A DNA stretch of 64,000 bases from Octadecabacter dasysiphoniae (GCF_021532615.1 NZ_JAKGAQ010000002.1:472501-536500), one strand, 5' to 3'. Positions 44,167 through 53,458 are shown, counted from the first letter of the stretch. Program-made: numbers and translations. The notes: generated by a model from the sequence alone, not told the origin.

Positions 44167-44224
44167 CATCACCCCTGATTTTATTGGGGATGATGTCCCT
44201 CCACGGGCCCTGCTGGACGACATC
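44167..44224 (+). promoter_or_regulatory. rpsO leader with two overlapping, mutually exclusive hairpins
   Basis: Hairpin 1: CATCACCCC (44167-44175) pairs with GGGG-A-TGATG (44186-44195, one bulged A). Hairpin 2: GATGTC (44192-44197) pairs with GACATC (44219-44224). They share bases 44192-44195, so only one can form at a time. The element ends 40 bases before the rpsO ATG. S15 represses its own mRNA in many bacteria through leader structures of differing shape, which makes this a candidate operator; not proven. Confidence 0.5.
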
Positions 44225-44264
44225 CCGGCTTGTGCCATTCACCCTTTTTAACAAGGAGACCCCG

Positions 44265-44534
44265 ATGTCGATTACTGTTGAAGAAAAAACACGCCTGATG
44301 AAGGAATTTGCAACCAAAGAAGGCGATACTGGTTCGCCCGAAGTACAGGTTGCTATCCTGACATCCCGCATCACGACCCTGACAGAGCACTTCAAGACAC
44401 ACAAAAAAGACAACCACGGTCGCCGTGGCCTTTTGAAAATGGTCGCTCTGCGTCGTAAACTTCTGGATTACACCAAAGGCAAAGACGAGGCGCGCTACCA
44501 AGACCTCATCAAGCGTTTGGGCATCCGCCGCTAA
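44265..44534 (+). CDS. rpsO: 30S ribosomal protein S15
   Basis: 89 residues, the standard length; ATG 44265 after CAAGGAGA. Recognised from [32 protein letters not shown] (in parts), the [19 protein letters not shown] rRNA-binding segment and the [13 protein letters not shown] end. It nucleates the 30S platform by binding 16S helices 20-22. A structured leader and its own terminator bracket the gene. In most proteobacteria pnp follows directly; here two genes intervene. Confidence 0.98.
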   Translation: MSITVEEKTRLMKEFATKEGDTGSPEVQVAILTSRITTLTEHFKTHKKDNHGRRGLLKMVALRRKLLDYTKGKDEARYQDLIKRLGIRR

Positions 44535-44564
44535 GAACCTTAGGTTTTTAGGAACGTATAGCAG

Positions 44565-44597
44565 CCGCCCTCGGGAAACCGTGGGCGGTTTTGCTTT
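44565..44597 (+). terminator. Rho-independent terminator after rpsO
   Basis: CCGCCC, loop of 12 bases, GGGCGG, then TTTTGCTTTT. Confidence 0.8.
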
Positions 44598-44623
44598 TGC
44601 TGACAAAGATATAGGGCTTCTTC

Positions 44624-45718
44624 ATGGACATTTTCCTCATTACATCACCCGGTCTGCAAGACCTCCTTGCCGTTGAAGCCCGCGAAAAAGGGTTCAAGGT
44701 CACATCTGTGATCCACGGCGGCGTGACACTGCGTGGCGATTGGCCCGCAGTCTGGCGCGCCAATCTACAACTGCGCGGTGCCGCCCGCGTTCTGGCCCGC
44801 GTCGGCGAATTTCGCGCCCTGTACCTGTCGCAGCTTGAAATGAACGCCAAAGATTTCGACTGGGCCGAATTCCTGCCCCACGGCAGCGAAATCAAAGTCG
44901 AAGCAACCTGCCATAAATCGAAAATCTACCATGCCGGTGCCGCCAAAGAACGGGTTGAAACCGCGTTGGCCTTCAAAGGGTACGTCATCGCCAGCAATGA
45001 CGTTGAACCCGATTTCAATATTCGCGTCCGCATCGACCACGACATCGTCACGTTTTCCCTCGATACCTCCGGCGCGCCTTTGCACAAACGCGGCCACAAA
45101 GAGGCCGTCAACAAAGCCCCCATGCGTGAAACCATGGCCGCCATGTTCCTGCGCGACGCGGGGTTCAACGGCAAAGAACCCCTTTATGATCCCATGTGCG
45201 GTTCTGGTACGTTCCCGATCGAAGCGGCTGAAATCGCACGGCGCCTTGATCCGGGTCGCGGACGGTCGTTCGCGTTTCAAACGCTCGAACACTTTGATCC
45301 TGACACCTTTGAAGACATGCGCAGCCCCCCGCGCGACGCGGCATTTAACGTATACGGTTCAGACCGCGATCAGGGTGCCATCACCATGTCACACGCCAAC
45401 GCCGACCGCGCCGGCGTGGCCGACATCGCGTCCTTCGACGTCAAATCCATCGGCGACGTCACCGCACCCTGCGACGCCCCCGGCCTTGTCATTGCCAACC
45501 CGCCCTACGGTGGGCGCATCGGCAACAAAAAACCGCTGTTCGGACTGTATGCATCGTTCGGCGAACGCATGAAGTCGAATTTCAAGGGCTGGCGCGTGGC
45601 TATCATTACGTCCGAACCCGGCCTTGCAAAGGCAACCACCCTGCCTTTCAAACCCGCCGGTCCGGTCGTTGATCACGGTGGAACCAAAGTCCGCCTATGG
45701 CAGACCGATCCTCTTTAA
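44624..45718 (+). CDS. THUMP domain class I SAM-dependent RNA methyltransferase
   Basis: 364 residues. An N-terminal THUMP domain (about 40-150; LLAVEAREKGFKVTS, LQLRGAARVLARVGEF) is followed by a Rossmann methyltransferase with the SAM segment LYDPMCGSGTFPIEAAEIA near residue 190 and the catalytic motif IANPPYGGRIG near 290 that marks N2-guanine methyltransferases of the RlmL/YpsC type. Likely target: guanine of 23S rRNA or tRNA. Located between rpsO and the deacetylase gene. Confidence 0.93.
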   Translation: MDIFLITSPGLQDLLAVEAREKGFKVTSVIHGGVTLRGDWPAVWRANLQLRGAARVLARVGEFRALYLSQLEMNAKDFDWAEFLPHGSEIKVEATCHKSKIYHAGAAKERVETALAFKGYVIASNDVEPDFNIRVRIDHDIVTFSLDTSGAPLHKRGHKEAVNKAPMRETMAAMFLRDAGFNGKEPLYDPMCGSGTFPIEAAEIARRLDPGRGRSFAFQTLEHFDPDTFEDMRSPPRDAAFNVYGSDRDQGAITMSHANADRAGVADIASFDVKSIGDVTAPCDAPGLVIANPPYGGRIGNKKPLFGLYASFGERMKSNFKGWRVAIITSEPGLAKATTLPFKPAGPVVDHGGTKVRLWQTDPL

Positions 45719-45776
45719 TGGCCGCAAGCGGCGCGATAGCATCGCCGCAACGCGCATCTAAATTGGGGCACACCAC

Positions 45777-46487
45777 GTGAAACGCATCATTGTTCTGCTT
45801 CTTGTCCTTGGCGCTTTGGCTTTTGCGGGACTGCAGGCACGCGAATACAGTCGGTCCCGCGATACGCAGATGTTTGGTACGCTTTTGAACCGCGTGGACA
45901 CCCCCCAACAGGTCATCGCGCTGACGTTGGATGATGGTCCGACGCCACGCCATACCTACACCCTTTTGGATATCCTGATGGCAGAAGACGTCACAGCGAC
46001 GTTCTACCTCACCGGGCGAGAGGTGACAGCCAATCCCGATGCTGCCCGCGCAATCATGCAAATGGGCCACGAGATCGGGAACCATTCATGGGATCACCCG
46101 CGCATGGTCCTGATTACCCCGCGTGCCGTGCGCAGCCAGTTGTCGCGCACAGATGACGCAATCCGCGCAATTGGATATGAAGGTGTTTTGCATTTCCGCC
46201 CGCCCTATGGGCGCAAGTTGGTGGTGCTGCCATGGGTGCTGGACCAGCAGGATCGCACCACTGTGATGTGGTCGGTTGAACCCGAAACCGATCTCGGGTT
46301 TGACGCACCCCCCGAAGACCTCGCCGCGCATGTGATCAACACGGCGCAATCCGGCGATATCGTGCTGCTGCATGGCATGTACAGCGGCAACGATTCAACA
46401 CGTGCGGCTTTGCCTTTGATCATCCAGGGGCTGCGAAACCGCGGGTTCGAATTTGTGACAGTGTCCGATCTAATGGCCCTGCGCTGA
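45777..46487 (+). CDS. Polysaccharide deacetylase (NodB-type) family protein
   Basis: 236 residues with a GTG start at 45777. N-terminal signal-anchor (IIVLLLVLGALAFAGLQ). NodB motifs: LTLDDGPTPRHT with the first Asp pair, HEIGNHSWDHPRM with the metal histidines, FRPPYGRK, and the C-terminal VLLHGMYSGND with the catalytic His. It probably removes N-acetyl groups from cell-wall or capsular glycans in the periplasm. Placed between the methyltransferase gene and pnp. Confidence 0.93.
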   Translation: MKRIIVLLLVLGALAFAGLQAREYSRSRDTQMFGTLLNRVDTPQQVIALTLDDGPTPRHTYTLLDILMAEDVTATFYLTGREVTANPDAARAIMQMGHEIGNHSWDHPRMVLITPRAVRSQLSRTDDAIRAIGYEGVLHFRPPYGRKLVVLPWVLDQQDRTTVMWSVEPETDLGFDAPPEDLAAHVINTAQSGDIVLLHGMYSGNDSTRAALPLIIQGLRNRGFEFVTVSDLMALR

Positions 46488-46572
46488 TCCCACAGTAACC
46501 CTTGCAAAACAGCCCTATTCCCAAACGCACCAAAGTGCTGTAGACGCCCCCCATCTGAGACGTCGCGCTTAA

Positions 46573-46660
46573 GACCCCGGCGTGCGCATAAGGACTTGGG
46601 GTCGGTGGCAATGGGGCCACCAATGATACGAGGGACTTGGGAACGCCCAAGGGTGCCCTC
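46573..46660 (+). promoter_or_regulatory. pnp leader with three consecutive hairpins
   Basis: GACCCC/GGGGTC (46573-46603), GGTGGC-AATGGG-GCCACC (46604-46621) and GAGGG...CCCTC enclosing CTTGGG-AACG-CCCAAG (46630-46660) stack back to back, ending 15 bases before the ATG. In enterobacteria the pnp leader forms a hairpin cut by RNase III and then used by PNPase to repress itself; this layout is compatible with such control but the sequence differs. Confidence 0.6.
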
Positions 46661-46675
46661 AAATAGGAAACGATA

Positions 46676-48808
46676 ATGTTCAAAGAAGTTAAAAAATCCA
46701 TTCAGTGGGGCGAAGAAACGCTCACACTGGAAACGGGTAAAGTTGCACGTCAGGCTGACGGCACAGTGATCGCCACATACGGTGAGACAACCGTTATGGC
46801 CAACGTCACGTTCGCCAAAAAGCAAAAGCCGGGTCAAGATTTCTTCCCGCTGACAGTTCACTACGGTGAAAAATATTATGCCGCCGGTAAAGTACCTGGT
46901 GGTTTCTTCAAACGCGAAGCACGTCCAACAGAAAAAGAGACGCTGACGTCTCGTCTGATCGACCGCCCAATTCGCCCGCTGTTTGTAGATGGGTTCAAGA
47001 ACGAAGTACTGGTGATCTGTACCGTTCTGTCCCACGACCTCGTCAACGATCCCGACATGGTTGCGATGATCGCGGCCTCTGCTGCGCTGACAATTTCCGG
47101 TGCGCCGTTCATGGGCCCGATTGCCGCGTGTCGCGTTGGTTTTGAAGACGGCGATTACATCCTGAACCCTGAAATGGACGACATGCACAAGTTGCGTGAA
47201 AACCCGGAACAGCGTTTGGACCTTGTTGTCGCAGGCACCAAAGACGCCGTGATGATGGTTGAATCCGAAGCATACGAGCTGTCCGAGGACGAAATGCTCG
47301 GCGCGATCGAATTCGCCCACGAGCAGATCCAGCCGGTCATCGACATGATCATTGATCTGGCCGAAGACGCAGCCAAAGCTCCGTTCGACTTTTCTGCACC
47401 TGACTATTCCGATCTGGCAGCGGCCGTTGCCAAAGCTGGTGAAAAGCAGATGCGCAAGGCCTTCGCGATCCAAGACAAGCAGGAACGCACAACAGCTGTT
47501 GGCGAAGCCCGCACAGCGATCAAAGAAGCGCTCACAGACGAGCAGCTGTCCGATGAAAACCTCGGCTCCGCAATGAAAGGCCTCGAAGCCTCCATCCTGC
47601 GCGGCGACGTTGTGAAAACCGGTAAGCGTATCGATGGTCGTAAAACTGACGAGATCCGCGACATCGTTTCCGAAACTGGCATCCTGCCACGGACCCACGG
47701 TTCTGCCTTGTTCACACGCGGCGAAACTCAGGGCCTCGTTGTAACGACGCTTGGTACAGGCGACGACGAACAAATGATCGACAGCCTTCAGGGCATGTAT
47801 AAGAGCAACTTCCTGTTGCACTATAACTTCCCCCCCTACTCAGTTGGTGAAGTCGGTCGTTTCGGCCCTCCCGGACGTCGTGAAATCGGCCACGGTAAAC
47901 TCGCATGGCGCGCCCTTCAGGCCGTTTTGCCAGCCGCCACCGATTTCCCATACACCGTGCGCGTTGTATCCGAGATCACTGAATCCAACGGTTCGTCCTC
48001 CATGGCATCCGTCTGTGGTGGCTCCTTGTCCATGATGGACGCGGGTGTTCCGCTCAAGGCGCCAGTTGCTGGTGTTGCGATGGGTCTGATCATGGAAGAC
48101 AGCGGCGAATACGCCATCCTGTCCGACATCCTGGGTGACGAAGACCACCTCGGCGACATGGACTTCAAGGTTGCGGGTACCGAAAACGGCATCACGTCCT
48201 TGCAGATGGACATCAAGATCGCAGGCATCACGCCCGCCATCATGAAAGAAGCAATGGCACAGGCCAAAGCGGGCCGTTTGCACATCTTGGGCGAAATGGC
48301 GAACGCACTGACAGAAGCGGCTGAATTCTCCGAGCACGCACCACGTATCGAAACGATGCAGGTGCCAACGGATAAAATCCGCGAAGTCATCGGTTCTGGC
48401 GGTAAAGTCATCCGCGAGATCGTCGAAGTGTCCGGCGCAAAAGTCGACATCAACGACGAAGGCATCATCAAGATCGCATCGCCAAACGGCGAAGCCATCA
48501 AGAAAGCCTACGACATGATCTGGTCCATCGTGGCCGAACCTGAAGAAGGCATGGTTTACACCGGAACAGTCGTCAAGATCGTCGACTTCGGTGCATTCGT
48601 GAACTTCTTCGGCAAGAAAGACGGCCTCGTGCACGTCTCCCAGATCGAAAACCGTCGCCTGAACCATCCATCCGACGTTCTCAAAGAAGGTCAGGAAGTG
48701 AAAGTAAAGCTCTTGGGCTTTGACGATCGCGGCAAGGTGCGCCTGTCCATGAAAGTGGTCGATCAGGAAACCGGTGAAGAAATCAAAGAAGAAAAGAAAG
48801 AAGACTAA
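46676..48808 (+). CDS. pnp: Polynucleotide phosphorylase
   Basis: 710 residues, full length. Two RNase PH-like domains joined by a helical domain: [22 protein letters not shown] (start), [22 protein letters not shown], then [24 protein letters not shown] and the active-site region [22 protein letters not shown]-terminal KH ([17 protein letters not shown]) and S1 ([18 protein letters not shown]) domains bind RNA. A 3'-5' exoribonuclease of the degradosome. An AGGAAA site precedes ATG 46676. Confidence 0.98.
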   Translation: MFKEVKKSIQWGEETLTLETGKVARQADGTVIATYGETTVMANVTFAKKQKPGQDFFPLTVHYGEKYYAAGKVPGGFFKREARPTEKETLTSRLIDRPIRPLFVDGFKNEVLVICTVLSHDLVNDPDMVAMIAASAALTISGAPFMGPIAACRVGFEDGDYILNPEMDDMHKLRENPEQRLDLVVAGTKDAVMMVESEAYELSEDEMLGAIEFAHEQIQPVIDMIIDLAEDAAKAPFDFSAPDYSDLAAAVAKAGEKQMRKAFAIQDKQERTTAVGEARTAIKEALTDEQLSDENLGSAMKGLEASILRGDVVKTGKRIDGRKTDEIRDIVSETGILPRTHGSALFTRGETQGLVVTTLGTGDDEQMIDSLQGMYKSNFLLHYNFPPYSVGEVGRFGPPGRREIGHGKLAWRALQAVLPAATDFPYTVRVVSEITESNGSSSMASVCGGSLSMMDAGVPLKAPVAGVAMGLIMEDSGEYAILSDILGDEDHLGDMDFKVAGTENGITSLQMDIKIAGITPAIMKEAMAQAKAGRLHILGEMANALTEAAEFSEHAPRIETMQVPTDKIREVIGSGGKVIREIVEVSGAKVDINDEGIIKIASPNGEAIKKAYDMIWSIVAEPEEGMVYTGTVVKIVDFGAFVNFFGKKDGLVHVSQIENRRLNHPSDVLKEGQEVKVKLLGFDDRGKVRLSMKVVDQETGEEIKEEKKED

Positions 48809-48827
48809 GGTCTGATCTTTTCGAAAG

Positions 48828-48858
48828 AAGGCCCCGATGGAAACATCGGGGCCTTTTG
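48828..48858 (+). terminator. Rho-independent terminator after pnp
   Basis: AAGGCCCCGATG, loop GAAA, CATCGGGGCCTTTT. Confidence 0.95.
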
Positions 48859-48965
48859 CATTTAAGGGTATGGAATCTCTGACCTCTTCGTGATGGGCAA
48901 AACCTTGCCCATGCGACCCTAAACAGGTCATATACGCGTCAATAGACGTTTTCTGGGGACTTATT

Positions 48966-49520
48966 ATGATTACGCGCCGCCATTTTCTGAACACCGCCGC
49001 AGCCACCGCTGGTCTTGCCGCAACTTCCGCAAACGCCCAAGGTTATCTGGTCCCAGAAGGCAATTTGCCCCGCGTGGTCCGCATTGACCGTGATTATGCC
49101 CCCGGCGAAGTCCACGTCGAACCGGGCAATTTCAAACTCTACTGGATGCTCGGCCCCGGCCTTGCGCTACAATATGCTGTCGGTATTGGCCGTGCGGGCC
49201 TTTATGAATCCGGCGACTTCATGATTCAGGTCAAAAAAGAATGGCCCAGCTGGACGCCGACACCGGACATGATTGAACGCAGCCCTGAATCCTACGCGCA
49301 ATACGCCGATGGCATGGACGGCGGCATCAACAACCCGCTGGGTGCCCGCGCGCTGTACTTGTTCAAAGGCAACCGCGACACGTTCCTGCGCATCCACGGC
49401 ACCAACGCGCCACGTACCATCGGGTCCGCAGTGTCAAACGGCTGTGTGCGACTGGTGAACAGCCATATCAGCGATCTGTACAACCGCGTGCCGCTGCAAA
49501 CCCGCGCCGTGCTTCACTAA
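48966..49520 (+). CDS. L,D-transpeptidase (YkuD family), exported
   Basis: 184 residues. N-terminal export signal with twin arginines (TRRHFLNTAAATAG ... SANA), so Tat or Sec export. YkuD domain with the catalytic His in RIHGTNAPRTIG and the Ser-x-Gly-Cys active site in AVSNGCVRLVNSHI near residue 160. It would form 3-3 peptidoglycan crosslinks or attach proteins to the wall. Single gene; a terminator between it and the convergent peroxiredoxin gene. Confidence 0.93.
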   Translation: MITRRHFLNTAAATAGLAATSANAQGYLVPEGNLPRVVRIDRDYAPGEVHVEPGNFKLYWMLGPGLALQYAVGIGRAGLYESGDFMIQVKKEWPSWTPTPDMIERSPESYAQYADGMDGGINNPLGARALYLFKGNRDTFLRIHGTNAPRTIGSAVSNGCVRLVNSHISDLYNRVPLQTRAVLH

Positions 49521-49521
49521 T

Positions 49522-49567
49522 AAAAACGCCCCGCCCACCAATCCCGAACGGGACGGTGGGCGGGGCG
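49522..49567 (-). terminator. Rho-independent terminator for the peroxiredoxin gene (possibly bidirectional)
   Basis: CGCCCCGCCCACC (49527-49539) pairs with GGTGGGCGGGGCG (49555-49567), with an inner TCCCG/GGGA. Read on the minus strand, it is followed by TTTTTA. A second small hairpin, TTTGGCC-AAC-GGCCAAA, lies at 49570-49586. Confidence 0.85.
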
Positions 49568-49601
49568 CATTTGGCCAACGGCCAAACAGCGTCGCTCAGC
49601 G

Positions 49602-50255
49602 TTACTTCGGCAGCTTTGCCATCCGCAAATACGGCAATTTGGTATCAATCGACCCGTACTTTGCAATCGCGTCTTCGTCAGACACGGCCACAGGCACCAC
49701 AACATCACCGCCCGGAACCCAGTTCGCAGGTGTCGCCACGTTTTCCCGTGCCGCAGTCTGCAACCCGTCCAAAGCGCGCAGCACCTCGGCGAAATTACGA
49801 CCCACGTTCATCGGATACGTCATCGACAGCTTCAACTGCTTGTCCGGCCCGATGATGAACACGCTACGAACTGTAGCGGAATGCGCGGGCGTGCGGCCGT
49901 CCGGCATATATGCCTCAGCGGGCAACATATCGAACGCCTTGGACACCGCCAGATCACCATCTGCGATAATCGGGAAACCCGCCTTCGCACCGGCAAACCC
50001 TTCGATGTCGGTCTTCCATTTCTTGTGTTCTTCAACACCGTCCACGGACACGCCAATCACCTTGGTGCCACGCGCGTCCCATTCATCGGCCAACTGCGCC
50101 ACAGCACCAAACTCGGTCGTGCAAACGGGCGTAAAATCCTTCGGGTGGCTAAACATAATTGCCCAGCTGTCCCCTACAAAGTCGTGTAGGTTGATCGTGC
50201 CCTGATCCGTTTCAACGGTCATATCAGGGATCGTGTCGTTGATGCGCAAACCCAT
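49602..50255 (-). CDS. 1-Cys peroxiredoxin (Prx6 type)
   Basis: 217 residues from ATG 50255; a 24-residue extension in frame is rejected. The single cysteine, Cys45, lies in HPKDFTPVCTTEF and no resolving cysteine exists in the protein. The long C-terminal extension with TPANWVPGGDVVVP marks the Prx6 subfamily. It reduces hydrogen and lipid peroxides using an external thiol. Divergent from the aldehyde dehydrogenase gene with 91 bp between starts. Confidence 0.95.
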   Translation of the reverse strand: MGLRINDTIPDMTVETDQGTINLHDFVGDSWAIMFSHPKDFTPVCTTEFGAVAQLADEWDARGTKVIGVSVDGVEEHKKWKTDIEGFAGAKAGFPIIADGDLAVSKAFDMLPAEAYMPDGRTPAHSATVRSVFIIGPDKQLKLSMTYPMNVGRNFAEVLRALDGLQTAARENVATPANWVPGGDVVVPVAVSDEDAIAKYGSIDTKLPYLRMAKLPK

Positions 50256-50346
50256 GTCGGTGCTCCTTCTTGTGTGTCCTTTCCAAACATATATGTCTTG
50301 CACAGACGCAGTTCCACCTTGGAACACGAAACAACCGGAGGCACAG

Positions 50347-51768
50347 ATGCTCGAGAAACGCGAATTCTATATCAATGGCCAGTGGGTCAGCCCCGCAAAG
50401 GCAAACGATTACAACGTGATCGACCCATCCACAGAAGAAACCTGTGCCGTCATTTCGCTCGGTGATCAAGCCGACACAGATGCAGCCGTTGCCGCAGCAA
50501 AGGCTGCTTTCCCCGACTGGGCCTTCGTAGATCGCACTGAAAAGATGGCCTTGCTGAAAAAACTCCTCGAAGTTTACAAAGACCACGCCGAAGAAATGGC
50601 GCAGGCAATGTCCATGGAAATGGGCGCGCCAATCGATATGTCGCGCGCCAATCAGGTCGGCGCCGGGTCTTGGCACCTCGAAGGATTCCTCAAGGCGTTT
50701 GAAACCTTCGAATTCGAACGCGACTACACAGCGACAGAAAAAACCCTGCTCGAACCCATCGGCGTCACGGCGCTCATCACGCCATGGAATTGGCCGATGA
50801 ACCAGATCGTCCTAAAGGCCGTGCCAGCCATCGCCGTGGGTTGTACAACGATTCTTAAGCCATCCGAAATCGCGCCGCTCTCCGGCCTTCTGTTCGCAGA
50901 ATTCATGCACGAGGCGGGCTTCCCCGCAGGTGTGTTCAACATGCTCAACGGTGACGGCGTGGGCGTCGGCTCGCAGCTCTCCGCGCACCCTGATGTGGAT
51001 ATGATCAGCTTCACGGGCTCCTCGCGCGCAGGCAAACTCATCTCCAAATCCGCCGCTGATACCCTCAAGCGCGTGTCGCTGGAACTGGGTGGCAAAGGCG
51101 CGAACATCATCTTCAAGGATGCCGGTGCCAAGGGCGTCGAATATGGCGCGGCGCGGTGTTTCCGCAATTCCGGCCAATCATGCAACGCACCAACCCGCAT
51201 GTTGGTTGAATCGTCTTTCTATGACGAAGCCGTCGAAATCGCGACGCGCATGGCCAATGAAACCAAAGTCGGCCCCGCATCCGAGCAAGGCCAGCACATC
51301 GGCCCCGTCGTATCCGAGGCACAGTTCGACAAGATCCAAGGCCTGATCGAAATCGGCATCGGTGAAGGCCGCCTTACGGCTGGTGGCCTTGGCCGCCCCG
51401 ATGGTCTGAACCGCGGCTTCTACGTCAAACCAACCGTCATCGCAGACGTCACGAACGACATGCAGATCGCCCAAGAAGAGGTGTTTGGCCCTGTCCTGTC
51501 GATCCTCAAGTTCGACACGATTGATGAAGCCATCGCAATCGCCAACGACACGCCCTACGGCCTGACCAACTACATCCAAACGCCGGATGATGAAAAACGC
51601 CGCCACGTGGCGCGCCGCGTGCGGTCCGGCATGGTGGAAACCAACGGCAACGGCTTTGCCCAAGGTTCCCCGTTCGGCGGCTACAAACAATCCGGCAACG
51701 GACGCGAAGGCGGCGTCTTTGGTCTTGAGGAATTCCTCGAAGTCAAAGCCGTTTCAGGCTGGAACTAG
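50347..51768 (+). CDS. Aldehyde dehydrogenase family protein
   Basis: 473 residues from ATG 50347 (CCGGAGG upstream). NAD-binding region with ITPWNWPMNQIVLKAVPAI and FTGSSRAGKLI; catalytic Glu near 244 (LELGGKGANIIF) and Cys near 278 (RNSGQSCNAPTRM), spaced as in the family; EEVFGPVLSILKF and the end GYKQSGNGREGG. The substrate is unclear; general detoxification of aldehydes is likely. It is divergent from the peroxiredoxin gene, which suggests shared stress-related control. Confidence 0.95.
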   Translation: MLEKREFYINGQWVSPAKANDYNVIDPSTEETCAVISLGDQADTDAAVAAAKAAFPDWAFVDRTEKMALLKKLLEVYKDHAEEMAQAMSMEMGAPIDMSRANQVGAGSWHLEGFLKAFETFEFERDYTATEKTLLEPIGVTALITPWNWPMNQIVLKAVPAIAVGCTTILKPSEIAPLSGLLFAEFMHEAGFPAGVFNMLNGDGVGVGSQLSAHPDVDMISFTGSSRAGKLISKSAADTLKRVSLELGGKGANIIFKDAGAKGVEYGAARCFRNSGQSCNAPTRMLVESSFYDEAVEIATRMANETKVGPASEQGQHIGPVVSEAQFDKIQGLIEIGIGEGRLTAGGLGRPDGLNRGFYVKPTVIADVTNDMQIAQEEVFGPVLSILKFDTIDEAIAIANDTPYGLTNYIQTPDDEKRRHVARRVRSGMVETNGNGFAQGSPFGGYKQSGNGREGGVFGLEEFLEVKAVSGWN

Positions 51769-51800
51769 ACACAACGAAGGCGCGCGGATAGGAACCCTTC

Positions 51801-52814
51801 ATGTCCGCGCGCACCCCTTTCATTCCCACGACCGTCCACAAACGTGACGAATTTTCGGAAACTGTTTCAGGTCATCTTGAAGATGCACCAGACACAAAAC
51901 TCGTCTTGCGTAAACTTGACGGGGTGCCCTTCTGGGCCAAACCGATCGCCAATTTCCTCGCCCGTAAAGAAATCAAATCACTGCGGGTTGTCACAGGGAT
52001 CGAAGGCACACCCGACCTGATCCGCGTGGATCACGAAGGCATCCTGCGCAGCTGGTCAGACGGTATTCCCCTCAACCTCGCGAAACCGTCCGATCCCGCA
52101 TTTTACCGCGACGCACGGCGCATCCTGCGCGACATGCGGGCGCGCAACGTCACGCACAATGACCTCGCCAAGCCGCAGAACTGGTTGATGACGCCGGATG
52201 GCATGGCCTCTGTGATCGACTTTCAATTGGCGTCTGTGCATCGCCGCCGTGGCAAACTGTTTCGCACCATGGCCTACGAAGACCTGCGCCATCTTTTGAA
52301 ACAAAAACGCCGTTACGCCCCCGCGCATCTGACGGCGGCCGAAATACGCATCCTGAACCAGAAATCCCTGCCCACCCGCATTTGGATGGCAACGGGCAAA
52401 CGCGCCTACAACGCCATCACGCGCGGTGTTTTCAACTGGTCGGATCACGAAGGCGTCGGCAACCGCATCGCACAAGACGGCCCGCAGATCATCGCGGATT
52501 TAGAATCTAACAAAGACGTCTCCGGCGTTGTCCTCAGCCCCTTTGCACTGCCTGCCAAAGGGATGGGCATCTACGCATTCGTTGAAACATCACTCGATCA
52601 AACCGCGACACGCGCGCTGATCCCCGAAGGACGCGTCGAACTAATCCAGCCCGTCGCAAAACTGCCACGCGCCGATGTGCTGGAACTGATCGCGATGAAC
52701 CGGCTGGACGAACTGGACATCGTGCTTACGAACGAACCGGATTTGCGCGCGATCACAGATCCCATCGTCGCGGGCCGCCTCAATCTGACGGACAGACGGC
52801 TTACCGGGGTTTAG
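51801..52814 (+). CDS. Protein-kinase-like protein with a C-terminal AMP-binding-enzyme-C-like segment
   Basis: 337 residues from ATG 51801. The N-terminal half (about 20-190) has kinase-fold landmarks: LVLRKLDG, the catalytic-loop-like VTHNDLAKPQN (HxD) near 115 and IDFQLAS (in place of DFG) near 140, similar to RIO/Kdo-kinase-like families. The C-terminal part (about 225-337) has DVSGVVLSPF, GMGIYAFVE and LPRADVLELIAMNRLDELD, a pattern like the small C domain of acyl-CoA synthetases. That second assignment is my inference. No membrane spans. Possible sugar, lipid or protein kinase; untested. Confidence 0.7.
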   Translation: MSARTPFIPTTVHKRDEFSETVSGHLEDAPDTKLVLRKLDGVPFWAKPIANFLARKEIKSLRVVTGIEGTPDLIRVDHEGILRSWSDGIPLNLAKPSDPAFYRDARRILRDMRARNVTHNDLAKPQNWLMTPDGMASVIDFQLASVHRRRGKLFRTMAYEDLRHLLKQKRRYAPAHLTAAEIRILNQKSLPTRIWMATGKRAYNAITRGVFNWSDHEGVGNRIAQDGPQIIADLESNKDVSGVVLSPFALPAKGMGIYAFVETSLDQTATRALIPEGRVELIQPVAKLPRADVLELIAMNRLDELDIVLTNEPDLRAITDPIVAGRLNLTDRRLTGV

Positions 52815-53458
52815 AACGGCGCCTTCGCACGAAACTTTACGCCCTCACCACCATCAGGATGGCGCAGGCGCAATTCTTCGGAATGCAGCATCATGCGGTC
52901 AAATTCTTGCGCTTCACCGCTCGCGTAGAACGGATCACCCAAGATCGGATGGCCCAGGGCCAACATATGCACCCGCAACTGGTGGGACCGCCCCGTTTTT
53001 GGCATCAAACGCACACGACTTTCGACACTGTCACTGCGCAAAACGCGCCAATCCGTCTGCGCCGACTTGCCGGTGTCATGGCACACCTTCTGGCGCGGGC
53101 GGTTGTCCCAATCAACAATCAGGGGCAAATCGACAGTGCCTGTTTTAAGCTCTAACGCGCCCCAAACACGGGCAACGTATGTTTTCTTCGTATAGCGTTT
53201 TTCAAACTGCAAACCGATGTGGCGCTGCGCGTGGGGCGTCAGCGCGAACACCATCACACCGCTTGTGTCGCGATCCAGACGATGCACCAACAGCACCTGC
53301 GGAAACGCGACCTTCAAGCGTTCAATCAAACAATCGGCCAGTTCAGGCCCCTTGCCCGGCACAGATAACAATCCGGCAGGTTTGTTCACGATCAGAATTT
53401 CATGGTCCGCGTGGATAACGTCCAGCGGGACATCCGGTGGATGATACGCCGAACTCAT
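52811..53458 (-). CDS. RluA family pseudouridine synthase
   Basis: 215 residues. The central catalytic motif VHRLDRDTSGVMVFA has the active Asp near residue 65, preceded by NKPAGLLSVPGKGPELADCL and followed by the MPKTGRSHQLRVHM segment. No S4 domain, so it belongs to the short RluA branch that modifies 23S rRNA and/or tRNA at position 32. ATGA overlap with the rarD gene upstream of it; stop interlocks with the kinase-like gene (TTAG 52811-52814). Confidence 0.94.
   Translation of the reverse strand: MSSAYHPPDVPLDVIHADHEILIVNKPAGLLSVPGKGPELADCLIERLKVAFPQVLLVHRLDRDTSGVMVFALTPHAQRHIGLQFEKRYTKKTYVARVWGALELKTGTVDLPLIVDWDNRPRQKVCHDTGKSAQTDWRVLRSDSVESRVRLMPKTGRSHQLRVHMLALGHPILGDPFYASGEAQEFDRMMLHSEELRLRHPDGGEGVKFRAKAPF

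Noticed and set aside
46205..49006. Two long minus-strand open frames (538 and 388 codons) covering pnp
   Set aside because: They mirror the codon bias of pnp on the other strand, have no ribosome site, are rich in His/Cys/Phe and match no family pattern.
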